Position numbers and translations under genes: made by a program
Shown here: piece by piece, positions 1 through 10,100 of the stretch
Numbering within the stretch: position 1 is the first letter of the stretch
Layout of the letters: each line of letters opens with the position of its first letter
Assembly (NCBI GenBank): GCA_028023455.1
Contig: JAQFVV010006476.1
Coordinates: 496,001-560,000, forward strand
DNA: 64,000 bases
Source of the DNA: Epiperipatus broadwayi
Lineage: Eukaryota; Onychophora; Udeonychophora; Euonychophora; Peripatidae
Direction of reading: 5' to 3'
Notes under the pieces: model-generated
Databases searched by the model: none
The model's input: only the letters and a program-made list of their open reading frames with translations
What the model was told of the DNA's origin: nothing

Positions 1-149
1 ACCATTTAGGTAATATTCTGTTCATTTTATTATTAACCCAAGACAATGTTCCTTCCTTTTATAATTTACTGTCTTTATTACAGCTTTTAAATTTTTCTTG
101 AATAGTTTTTATTTGAATATATTTTGTCAATTAGCGTAATATTATTTAT

Positions 150-350
150 GTATATTTTTTTTTATATGCTTTTATTTAATTTACTGTTTTTTTATATGTC
201 AGTCTAATGAAATATTGTAACTAAATTTTCATCCGCTTCCCAATTTCCAATCTAGTTGCATATGTATTTCTGATGGGCGTACATTTCTTTAGAATTTGAA
301 TAGCAAAAATTAAAATTTTTAATTTTATATGGCATTCTGTACTCTGTGCA
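150..350 (+). repeat. Dispersed repeat 'D', decayed copy
   Basis: It shares an ordered set of short blocks with copies near 1320-1500, 12374-12520 and 27300-28090: 'aactcaattttcac', 'caatttc', 'tagttgaaattttg', 'gtatgcattcct' and 'acttctttagaatttg'. It has no coding capacity and its family is unknown to me. This copy is the most diverged. Confidence 0.55.
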
Positions 351-1319
351 CTATTAGTGTTTAGTAGAATTAAATTATATATAAACTATTTCTGAAACTA
401 CATAAAACTAAAAAGTAGAAAAAAAAAAAAAAGGTTTTCTTCACTTAAATACACTAAAAAGTAAAAAAAAAAAAAATCATTTCTGAACATGAGGATCATA
501 TGCTTTTTATTTTGCTCCTCTAATATCAATAATTCTGTGAAAGTTGAAGAAAATTTATTTTTTACTAATTTTAGTCTTTTAAAAGTGTTTCTTTAAATTA
601 AGTTTTAAATATTTTTTTTTAATTTATCAATTGCCCTTTTTTTGTTGTTGTTTTATTTCTTTTTTTTTTTAAAAAGATTAACTAAATTACAATCTGGATC
701 TTTATTAACTTCATGATGTCTTTGAATCTTATATGAGTCAAAATATCTAATTGAATCCAAAATATCTAATTGAATCCATTTTCTTTTGTTTGGTGGTTTC
801 CACATGTAAATTCTTTTTTTTTTTTTATCATTTTAAAATTATGTGTTCATTTCTACCATATTATTTTTATTGCATAATCTTAGCAATCTTTCTCCTCTCT
901 TGTTTTTTATTACTCCAGTCCATAATCTTCAACAATTTTATTCTCCTTTTTCTGTCCTATCACAATAATTAATAAAGCAAGTCATATATATATATAGCAT
1001 GACATCACTTTATCACAGTATTTCAAATCCCTATTATTATTATACAATTATTTTTATATTTTTTTCAATGACAGTTTTGCTTTCTTCGTACACATTTTCT
1101 ACTTTATCAGCATTACAGTTATTAAATCATGTCAACACTTTTTGGAAATGCTTTTACTATTACCATCATCAGCTCATCTATTGATAAGCTACTTATAAAA
1201 ATTTCTTATTCTTGGATTTAAAAATTACCTATGCCTTCAGATCTTCTCTCAGCTCAGAATATAAAGTGTGTACACTTTATTTATTCTTTTCTCTGTGAAC
1301 CCAATCCTAGAGAACATTG

Positions 1320-1500
1320 TCTTTATGTATGTTTTTATTTAACTGCCTGCCCGGATAAAATTTTGTAATTCAATTTTTGACTCATTTCGCAATTTCCAAT
1401 CTAGTTGAAATTTTGTATACGTATGCATTCCTAATGTCAATACACTTCTTTAGAATTTGCAAACAAAATAAAATAAAGAAAATAAAATCAAAAATATGTA
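1320..1500 (+). repeat. Dispersed repeat 'D' copy
   Basis: It carries the same block order as the other copies, with 'gtatacgtatgcattcctaa' followed by 'tacacttctttagaatttgc'. It is useful as the uninterrupted reference for the copy at 27.3-28.1 kb, which is split by a foldback insertion. Confidence 0.6.
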
Positions 1501-2298
1501 AAAAAAAATTAAAATAAATGCTTTTATTCGCATGTGAAAATTAAGTTTCGCTCTGCTTAATATTCCTGGTATTATGCGATCAACAATAAAAGAATGGAGG
1601 GCTCATGTTTAGAAATATTTTAGTTATATTTTGCGTAAATAGAACTTATATTTTTTTCATATATATAATAGCAAAAAGACAAAGAATATTAAGCTAAACA
1701 TGTTAAATTGTAATTCTTGCTTGATAAGAATCGCATCGAAGTTGATAAAATGTATAATTAAGATTGTTTGAAACTTGACTACTTCACACTTATTTTTACT
1801 CGCATAATACTAATAATATTATAAAAGCAGAAGAAAATATATTTTTTACATTTTATTGTATTTATGTGAATAAAAGCATTCCTTTATTTATTTTTTTATT
1901 ATTTCTGATAATAAATTTACCATCTCCATTAGCTGCTCATAGTACTGACATTCCTTATATTTTTTTCTTTTAAAGTCTACTGATTTTAATGGTTTTGGAT
2001 ATGTGATAATAATTAGATTAATATGATTAATTCTGCAAAACGATATCTTCATTGGAATAGTTTTTCATTTGATTTTCCTATCTACTTTATGTGTATTTAG
2101 TTTTTACATATTCTTTGAATATATCTGCTGCATGCATTATTAATATATTCTAAAATATGGATGACTCATCATTGGATATGAGCTGTGAAAAGAGTGATGA
2201 CCTCTAAAGTTGAATATGATTCTGCACATCTAGTAGAACAATACAGGAAACTTTCATTTCATAAAAATTAGTAATTGTTGTTCTTGGAAGAGAGCAAC

Positions 2299-2774
2299 GT
2301 GCCTTTAAATTATTCAAGAAGTATAATAACTACTCTTTCTTATTGCATTGCCAAATGTATACCATATAATACTAAATTGTCCATTCACTTTACTACTGTT
2401 ACACAATGCTTTATTTACCACCCTTTTTTACAGTTTCGATTGTCCCAGCAATCATCTTCAAAACTTTATATCTCCTAGCCTCAACTCTACTTTACTACTG
2501 TTACACAATGCTTTATTTACCACCCTTTTCGATTGTCCCAGCAATCTCTCTTCAGAACTTTATATCTCCTTACAGTTTCGACTGCCCCAGCAATCTTCTT
2601 CAGAACTTTATATCTCCTAGCCTCAACTAGAGAATTGAGGTTAGGAAATATAAAGTTCTGAAGAAGTTTGCTGGGGCAATCGAAACTGTAAAGTGTAAAA
2701 AAGGGTAGTAAATAAAGCATTGTGTAACAGTAGTAAAGTGAATGGACAATTTAGTATTATATGGTGCCTTTAAA
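2299..2774. mobile_element. Foldback element 1 (inverted-repeat retroposon) with 11-bp TSD
   Basis: An 11-bp direct repeat (gtgcctttaaa) at 2299-2309 and 2764-2774 flanks a 454-bp insert. About 51 unpaired nt on the left are followed by inverted arms from about 2361 (accatataatac) to 2763 (gtattatatgg), meeting near 2628. The left arm has an internal expansion with three copies of a hammerhead-like core and the right arm has one. There is no ORF of its own. Relatives by core motif are at 18325-18520 and 45514-45857. Confidence 0.75.
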
Positions 2775-3296
2775 CTGTTATTTGCTTTGCTATTTAAACT
2801 GATTAATGTAAACTTTAGTTGTAATTAATTAAGATGTTTATTATTTAATTGGAGAGAATGTTGTTTTTTTTTCTCCAAAAAACATATTTGCTTTTATCTC
2901 ACTATTTTTTTAATTTAGTCTCAGATTATCTGGGTAAGTTAAAAAGGAGAAGTGTTACAAACTTAGCAGTACTATTGACTTAGATGATTGAAAATCAGAA
3001 GACTTTTGATCTTTATTCTCAGCCAAATTAAATATATAATGTGATGATTGATCTATCACCAATGGAGATATTTTGTAAAAATTACAAGCTAAGTAACGAA
3101 TTCATCTTTTAAAATTTAATATCTATTTATATATGTGCTTGAAGTACTTAAAAGTTCTATTATATAAGAATGATGAAACCAGATTATTCACTTATTAAAA
3201 TTTAACTATTATTTAGAATTATTAAAGATGTTCTTATTAGTTATGATTTTTTGATTGTATTTATTAAAGTTTTTTAGAATAGTCTATGCAACTTAC

Positions 3297-3472
3297 ATTA
3301 ATATATAATATATAGGGTATATGAGCACAGACTTTCACATAATCCACCACTCTCCACACTATCTCATAACACTGATACACTTGAACACATATATGTGGAA
3401 AAGATAAATAATCACCAATATACGTATTTCATGCTAAACCATCAATCATCAGTTGGTCCAGATTAATATATA
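3297..3472 (+). mobile_element. Single-arm copy of foldback-3 family, with probable TSD
   Basis: It starts with the shared gtatatgagcacagactttc block and ends after the ttggtccagatt block. It is flanked by 'attaatatata' at 3297-3307 and 3462-3472, which is plausible as an 11-bp TSD although low in complexity. It is a linear, non-palindromic relative of the element at 4618-5152 and of 22803-23050. Confidence 0.6.
3408..3466 (-). ncRNA. Hammerhead ribozyme-like motif (family C, copy 1)
   Basis: Read on the minus strand: TAATC, TGG bulge, ACCAA, then CTGATGA, stem-loop II, GAAA, the ATACGTAT stem III, and TTGGT GATTA. Stem I pairs ACCAA/TTGGT and TAATC/GATTA. Stem II here has an A-for-C change that breaks one pair relative to the 4.7-kb copy, so this one may be inactive. 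Confidence 0.5.
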
Positions 3473-3915
3473 TATATATTTTAGTTTGCTGGCTTTTTTT
3501 TTTTACTCACTTTTGTTTGTACTTTTTTATTACTATTATGCTTTTACATTTTTTTTTTTTATAAATATTGTATGAAATTGTTTTTTAATAAATAAAGACT
3601 CTTAAGCATGTCAGAATTTAACAATCCATTGCACTCTAAAAGTACTTTGTGATTCAAAATTTTTTTTTTTTTGATGATTAAGATAACATTTTAAATATAA
3701 TCTATTCATTAATGTAATTATATTATGGTCAGAACATTTTGTATATAGGCCATATTTTGATTGAGAAAATCTAAGGGTTCTATGAGCTCATTGCTTAATT
3801 AAATTATAAGATGTTCTACAATAGCCAAATTATTTATTGTGACTTATGACATTACAATCTATCCATTTTATCTTGCATATGTTTTTAGAACATTTTGTTT
3901 ATCTTTTGTATATGT

Positions 3916-4265
3916 ATGTGTACATATAACATCACATGATCACCATTTCTTATGCTTGCTCATAACTGTTATTAAAACAGGCAAAACTTTCCATACAGTA
4001 GTACCACTCAGCGCAAGCCTGAGTAATCAATAGATGTCAGAAGGCTTGTGCATAAAATCCCTATCTAGTGCCTACTCATCCAATATCCCCAGACTAGTTT
4101 CTGGCTTGTGGCCTTCGTCAGTGAGAAACTAATCTGGGGATATTGGATGAGTAGGCACTAGATAGAGATTTTATGCATAAGCCTTCTGGCATCCATTGAT
4201 ACTCTGGCTTGCACTGAATGGCACTACTGTATGGAGAGTTTTGCCTGTTTTAATGTGTGCATATA
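3916..4265. mobile_element. Foldback element 2 with 13-bp TSD (12/13)
   Basis: Flanking repeats are atgtgtacatata (3916-3928) and atgtgtgcatata (4253-4265). The 324-bp insert begins with about 42 unpaired nt (from acatcacatgatcacc). Inverted arms then run from about 3971 (attaaaacaggc) to about 4252, meeting near 4112-4125. The same arms, left tail and ends recur in the element at 27459-28031, and decayed copies lie at 14060-14370 and 32066-32140. The centre carries a hammerhead-like core on the minus strand. Confidence 0.75.
4087..4130 (-). ncRNA. Hammerhead-like core in foldback 2
   Basis: Minus strand: CTGACGA at 4121-4115, a GGC/GCC stem II with CACAA loop and an A-A mismatch at its base, GAAAC, a two-base loop, then GTC followed by TGGGG. 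A stem I of six pairs with two wobbles can be drawn with TTCTCA upstream. It has the same layout as the better-paired copy at 27869-27927. Confidence 0.4.
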
Positions 4266-4603
4266 CAAATGACTATAGTCAAGCAGTAATATTTTTACTG
4301 ATTATTTATATATATTTACTGCCCTATTACAATATATAATTTACCCTTGCATCTCAATATGTACGGTTACATTACTCGAGTTTATGAATTCTTTATATGA
4401 ATATTGCTATCATTTTTTTTTTCATGAACTACATGATGAATAATGATGAAAATGAAATTAATTTAATTCTAATTTATCTTTAATTAATAAAATATCACTT
4501 TTTGAGGAAATTTAGTTAAATGCGATTCATTTTCACCTTTATAAAACTTTATTTCATTTGAAATGGGAAAAATGTGTTCAAAATTCATATAATCATAAAG
4601 ATA

Positions 4604-5166
4604 TTACTGATTGTAATATATAGAGTATATGAGCACAGACTTTCACATGACTCACCACTCTCCACTCTATCTAATAACACTGATGCACCTAAACACATAT
4701 GTTAAAAAGATAAATAATCACCAATATACGTATTTCATGCTAAACCAGCAATCATCAGTTGGTCCAGATTATCATCTCTACACATATATGCTATAAGTGC
4801 TCAGATATATATTAAGAAAGCCAATCTTCATACTTTAATGGATAGGTTTCACTCTACTCCACACTCCAACTCTTCAACCGTCCATCTAGTTGAAAATCTG
4901 ATGATGGAGTGCTCAAAGGCCACCCCGAGGCTGAGATTCTTGTCACACCCATGTTGACCCAAGGTCAATCTGAACCCCACATGTACAGGACATAATCCAT
5001 TTGGTGATTATTTATCTTTTCAACATATATGTGTTTAGGTGTATCAGTGTTATTAGATAGAGTGGAGAATGGTGAGTCATGTGAAAGTCTGTTCTCATAT
5101 ACCCTATATATTGCATATATAGACACAGATATATAATAAGCCTGTGTTTCAGTTACTGATTGTAAT
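4604..5166. mobile_element. Foldback element 3 with perfect 14-bp TSD
   Basis: The 14-bp repeat ttactgattgtaat occurs at 4604-4617 and 5153-5166 around a 535-bp insert. The arms start at about 4618 (atatagagtatatgagc) and return as gctcatat-type sequence ending near 5113. About 40 unpaired nt on the right (to tgtgtttcag) form the one-sided tail. A GC-richer central loop (about 4850-4975) includes ccaaggtcaatctgaacccc. The left arm carries a well-formed hammerhead-like motif on the minus strand. Confidence 0.8.
4714..4772 (-). ncRNA. Hammerhead ribozyme-like motif (family C, best copy)
   Basis: Minus strand, 5' to 3': ATAATC, TGG bulge, ACCAA, CTGATGA (4758-4752), stem II TGCT/AGCA with a U-U mismatch at its base, GAAA (4736-4733), a three-pair stem III ATA/TAT with a CG loop, cleavage triplet ATA, then TTGGT and GATTAT. 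Stem I pairs ACCAA with TTGGT and ATAATC with GATTAT across a small bulge. The predicted cut lies between 4725 and 4724. The core agrees with the known hammerhead consensus. The U-U pair at 10.1/11.1 and the very short stem III make activity uncertain. Confidence 0.6.
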
Positions 5167-5277
5167 GAATTCCACATTGTGTCTCTGGAAAAAGATGATT
5201 GGTTTTTTTTTAAACTGCCTGTAGATCTGATCTGAATCAACACATGTCTTATGTATTGACATAGCACAACAAAAATT

Positions 5278-5578
5278 TTAATGCACTAGTATATCTGGAC
5301 CATGAGTTACAACATGAAATGTGACAATGTGTTTTGCATTTTCAATGCTCTTTCTGCCATCTCAAAATCTTGCAAACCACTTGAAAATATTTTTGCAACT
5401 CATGACTTTACTGCCATCTACAGTTTGATTCATTTCAAACATTTCAATAAAAGTTCTGCCAATTTTAAAGGTTTGAAGCAGATTGTTACATTTTATGTTA
5501 TAATTCAAGATCCAGACATGCTAGCACCCTAACATTTCTGTAGTGAATAACTAAAGCTAAATAATATACATGATACTT
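5278..5578. repeat. Short-arm palindromic repeat (family P)
   Basis: Ends are inverted relative to each other: 'gcactagtatatctggacca' near 5283 and the complement of 'gatccagacatgctagcacc' near 5510. Arms of about 50 nt enclose unrelated sequence. Copies of the same ends occur near 6290-6600, 13550-13650, 31650-31940 and 58960-59280. It has no coding capacity. Confidence 0.6.
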
Positions 5579-5800
5579 CATAGATGGTGCTTCAGGTAGG
5601 TTTTGAAAGAGAATGACTTCTTTCATAGATGGCGCTGCAGATAGGTTTGGAAAGAGAACGACTTCTGTCATAGATGGCACTGCAGGTAGGTTTGGAAAGA
5701 GAACGACTTCTGTCATAGATGGCGCTGCAGGTAGGTTTGGAAAGAGAACGACTTCTGTCATAGATGGCACTGCAGGTAGGTTTGGAAAGAGAACAACTTA
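5579..5800. repeat. 45-bp minisatellite, five copies
   Basis: Units start at 5579, 5624, 5669, 5714 and 5759, the last slightly short. Each begins catagatggc-ctgcaggtag and ends gacttctgt. Copies 2-5 differ at only a few sites. Because 45 is a multiple of three, repeated open frames arise on both strands by chance (for example VIDGTAGRFGKRTT). I see no support for translation. The array sits at the right edge of a family P palindrome. Confidence 0.9.
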
Positions 5801-6229
5801 TTACTGGGACTCACTGTATAAATTAGGATTAATAAGGTTTTTGTATTTCCCTATTACCAAAACTATAAACATTTTCGAGCTTTTTTCTTTGATTAAGATA
5901 AATAAGCAATCCAAGGACTATAATCTTTTAATTTTAAAACTGTTTTCATTTGCCCCATTTTTTTCCAGATATATAGTGTTGCATTTTTATAATTTCAAAT
6001 ACCAATATACATGTTTCCTAGAAATTACAACACAAAACTTGTCACCCTTTGATTATATATAAAGTAAGGAATATAAATTTAATATTTATCATTAGCAGCT
6101 ACTTATGAACTAGTTAGTGTATGTGAGATAATTACTTCAGCAGGAAACTTTTTTTTCTGGAAGATTTCATCTCCTTTTCTAATTGTATTTCTCCATTGTA
6201 TACAGTATGTTCCAATGGCAAATGACTTG

Positions 6230-6680
6230 TAACGAGTTATATCTCTTAAGTTGGTTTCAGTGTCGTTTGTGAATCAATGCATACGCTATGTAGTAACATA
6301 TTTAGTTATTCACTGCAAAAATTTCAAGACAGTAACAAATCTAGATGTCTAGTTATGACATGAAATCTGGTAGAAGTGGAACAACACACATTAAATTTTG
6401 TTTTAAACTGGGCAAAATTACTAATGAAATGTTTGAAATTATTCAAATTGTATATATCTGAAACCATGAATCGCAAGAATGTTTTAAAAGATTTAATGAT
6501 TGCTAGGAGAACATTGGATACAACTTACAAAAGTACAAAACTGTCACATTTAATCCAGGCATGCTAGCAACTTAAAATTTTTTGTGATAAATAACAAAAC
6601 TGTGTTCTTAAGTAATACATGCATTGATTTAGAGGTAATGCGTCAGGCAGTTTGTAGAGAAAACAAGTCACATTTTCTGG
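6230..6680. repeat. Family P palindromic repeat, second copy
   Basis: It contains left 'tagatgtctagttatgacat' and right 'aatccaggcatgctagcaac' end blocks in inverted orientation, followed by an outer block 'gaggtaatgcgtcaggcag' that recurs next to the 31.9-kb and 59.3-kb copies. It is strongly diverged. Confidence 0.45.
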
Positions 6681-7083
6681 AACACAATATTATGTTTAAT
6701 AGTTTCATCAGCTTTATCAATATTCAAGCCTTTGCATGAAACATGTATTCAAGAGGAAATAAATTTAGGTAAACATAATTACAAACTAGATTGTAGTTTA
6801 AAAGGAATAAATGTAAGATTTTTTTCAAATTTTTAAAGATGGCTGTTAATCAGTTGAAACCGTCAATTGTGAAAATGTTATAAAAAATTGTTGTTTTTTT
6901 TGTACATTTTACACATGTAGCTTAATCAAGAAAGTTTAATATATATTTACAATCATCTTTCATAAATGATATTGCCTTATAAACTTTCACTAAGTATTTT
7001 TATTCTGTATAAAAATGATTTTGTTTTTAATATGGCTTTATAATAAATTATTTGTGATGATTACTATTATTTTTTTTTTAAAG

Positions 7084-7172
7084 AAAATGTGTGCCCTTTA
7101 TGACAAACTATGCATTTCTTTGTAAATTATGTAACCCATCGGGGACAGAAAGCTTCACTAAGAAACAAGCAA
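7084..7172 (+). CDS. ASH2L: ASH2L exon: end of PHD-like finger
   Basis: The exon is 89 nt: one base completing the previous codon, 29 codons, and one base into the next. It reads [20 protein letters not shown] then TESFTKKQA. The CKLC pair matches the C-terminal zinc-ligand pair of the ASH2L finger. The acceptor follows a T-run (tttttaaag) and the donor is gtaagaa. The trailing A joins the next exon's AT to give Asn, restoring the conserved KQAN. The upstream exon with the first zinc ligands was not found in bases 1-7083. Confidence 0.93.
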
Positions 7173-10100
7173 GTAAGAATTATATCTATACCTTTATATA
7201 TGTATTGTTTCGTTTTTTTTTTTTTTAAGTCAATAAAATAAATGAAATAATAATTTATTGAATGGTAAAGTTTTCTTAATTTTTCTTATATTTAATATTT
7301 TAATTTTGAAAAATAAAAAGGCCTTGAAGAAACTGAGCAGTGCAAATTCCTAATGTTTACTTCCTCCATTGTCATTAGTACAATTATTATTACAAGATGA
7401 TTATTTGTATAGTAAATGAATAAGGATGGTCTGCTCAACAATTTACATCAGTCAGTGGAATTAGTTTATTGACTTTATTTCTAGTTTAAAACCAAGAAAC
7501 ACCATGGTTTTCTTTATCAATTAAGTTTTCTTGAAGGCAGGATAAATGAATGTGTGAATGATTTCTTTTTAAAAAATTGGTTATTTACAATCACTATAGA
7601 CAAAATTAAATTATGGCTCTTATTCCCAGAAGGCTGTAAAATCTCCAACCAAAGCAACAGTTGTCAGAGGGCGCTGAGAATTTCTTGATTATAGATTCGG
7701 GATACCATTAGATGATGACTTTTATTTAGCTATCGACCACAGTAGGTTACTTTTGGGCGTTACATAAATTGGGATATTGTTAGATTTTGTGAAATTAAAA
7801 GAAAAGATGAAAAGACATTTGAAAAATAGATATGTACACTTTATTATAAAGTCATGAATATTTGTAGCACAAGTAGATTGGAATTTATTATAAATAAAAA
7901 ATAGAAGAACAATATTGAGACGATTGGTGATATAGCAACCAGATTAGTTGTTCAACTTAATAGAAGTTACCAAGTGTAAATAATTCAAATATATACTCCA
8001 ACAAGTCTCATTGAGATGAAGATGATTTTTATACAGATGTACAAAATACTTTTAATCAGATCAAACACCATTTTATAATTATCTTGGGTGTCTTTTACGC
8101 TAGAATTGGAAAATGCTTGAGAAGTGAAAGTGCTGTGGGTAAATTTAGTTATGATGACAAAAATGAGAGCAAACATGGAATAGTGGAGTTTGCAAAAACA
8201 AACTGCATATTATGAATTCTTACTTTGAGAAAAATGAGAATGGACATGGAAGCATCCAAATGAAAGTACATAGAATTGGATATTATATTTCGACTAATAA
8301 CAAATATATATTTCAACATTGTAATGTTCTTGACAGATTCAACATAGTCAGTAACAAGTGAGATATAAGATAGGTATTTTTGCAAAACTAGAGAGATAAA
8401 AGGTGTTAAAAAACAGTATTAACAATTGATTTCCTTAACTTTCTGAACCACTCCAATGAATTTTATTTAGAATTTGCTAATCATTTTAAATATTGACAGA
8501 CTTTGAAGATGGTACAGACTTAAATGAGATCAATAAGAACATAACTGATCATTTATTAAGAATTGTAAAAAAGATAGCTGGTATTAAAAGGCAGAAATTC
8601 ACTAGGAAATGTTCAATTGAAACAAGGCAATATATAAAGAAAAGAAATTATATGAAAATATTTAAAAATCTATTAAAAAGAATTACCTATTTGGAATTCT
8701 GTAAAACAGTACCAACACGGTATTGATATAAAAAACTATAACTGCAATTCGGTTAGGAAAGTTATAGAAGAGAATAAAAAATTCACATAAATAAAACAAT
8801 GTTTGTTTTAAAACAAAAAAAACTTTCAGCAATTAAGAAGAAAAGTTTGAACTATTACCAAAGAGAGAGATGACATCATGAAATGTGTGGAGAGTTTTAG
8901 AAAGAATTGTATAGTTATAAAGATCAAGAAAATATATTAACCACTACAATTATAACATTTTCCAAATTGCGAAGCATTTTAAATGTGAAATAGAATAGGC
9001 AATTAAGTCTATATAGAAAGAAAAGCTCTATGATTCTCAGATGGTTGGAAGAATGCACTAGTAATGTTTTTTTGTGATGTTATTTTTATTAGTGCGGGCC
9101 CGGCCCGAGCGACAAAAAAAAAGATAAAGCCGGCGGCACCCCCCTTTTTTGAGGGAAGAGGAGAGGGGGTTTATGATTTTTTTTTGTTGTTTTGTTGGTG
9201 TGTAATTATTTATTTAATTATTACGGCCAAGAACATAACAATGTTGATATTTAAGACGTGATAGAAAGATATTAGAAATTAAAGACATCAATTCTATACA
9301 AATCCTTTAGCAAAATAATTACAATTAATCTGCAATGATTGGATTTATAAGTGGTTTCAGCATAATGGATAACAATCTCAGTGTTTAGAAAAGCCACTGT
9401 TCTTTATATTTATAGAGTATGAAAACTTTTTTGATTTTATAAGCATTTCCCCAGAAATTAAAGCTTTAGGGCATCAGGCTATAGATGCAGGGTATTATCA
9501 TATTCTGAAGAATGTTTATGAAAATGCAACAGCAGTGGTAAGATTACATGGCTGTATGTAGAAAATTGAATCATTAGGTGTATGTTAGGGTGATTCATAG
9601 CCAAAAAATTATTTATATTTTGTTGATTACAGTGGGAAACTAAGGTAATAGAAATGCATAGAAATAATTTATTGGATTTTGCAAATGATGTACTTGGTTG
9701 TAAATGTGCTTCAGAATTTCAGAAATATTACAAGAACTATCTGACGTAAGTAAAAAAAAAATAGGACTATAGATAAATACTTAAAAGATTAAAATAATGT
9801 TCAATATTTTTTTCAGAAAAAGAAAATAAAGATTGAAAATCGTGAATTAGAAGTTAATTACAAATATCATGGTCAGATTAATAATATACATGGAAACATA
9901 ATGGATAAGATTAATCTCAGAATTGAACATAGAGAAGTGCTTTCGGCAGATATAAATTAATATTAAATATGTATATATGTGTTTGAAAAGGAAGGTTTTT
10001 TTATACATATATTTACTGGCTCTTACTTATGTATCTGAGTCTTGGATATGTACCGAAAGAGCAATACAGAGACTCAAGACTACTTAAGGAAGAATGGAGA

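Larger units (their letters stand above)
1..7083. other. Upstream ASH2L intron (partial): dispersed repeats and foldbacks
   Basis: No exon was recognised here. Separately listed are dispersed repeats near 150-350 and 1320-1500, foldbacks at 2310-2763, 3929-4252 and 4618-5152, a single-arm copy at 3308-3461, short-arm palindromes near 5278-5578 and 6230-6680, and a minisatellite at 5579-5800. The remainder (351-1319, 1501-2298, 2775-3296, 3473-3915, 4266-4603, 5801-6229, 6681-7083) is AT-rich with poly(A)/poly(T) runs and shows nothing I can identify. Short open frames here have the biased composition of AT-rich noise. Confidence 0.6.

Noticed and set aside
1-9. Possible end of the preceding ASH2L exon (accatttag followed by gtaata).
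   Set aside because: The donor looks good, but the joined reading (Pro-Phe-Arg before KCVPF) does not match the expected GID-TS-C stretch of ASH2L, and nine bases are too few to judge.
2275-2720. Several overlapping open frames on both strands.
   Set aside because: They arise from the repeated arms of foldback 1 and mirror each other; the hairpin and TSD explain the region better.
5613-6062. A 149-codon open frame over the minisatellite.
   Set aside because: Openness follows from a 45-bp unit repeated in frame. The rest is AT-rich filler with no domain.
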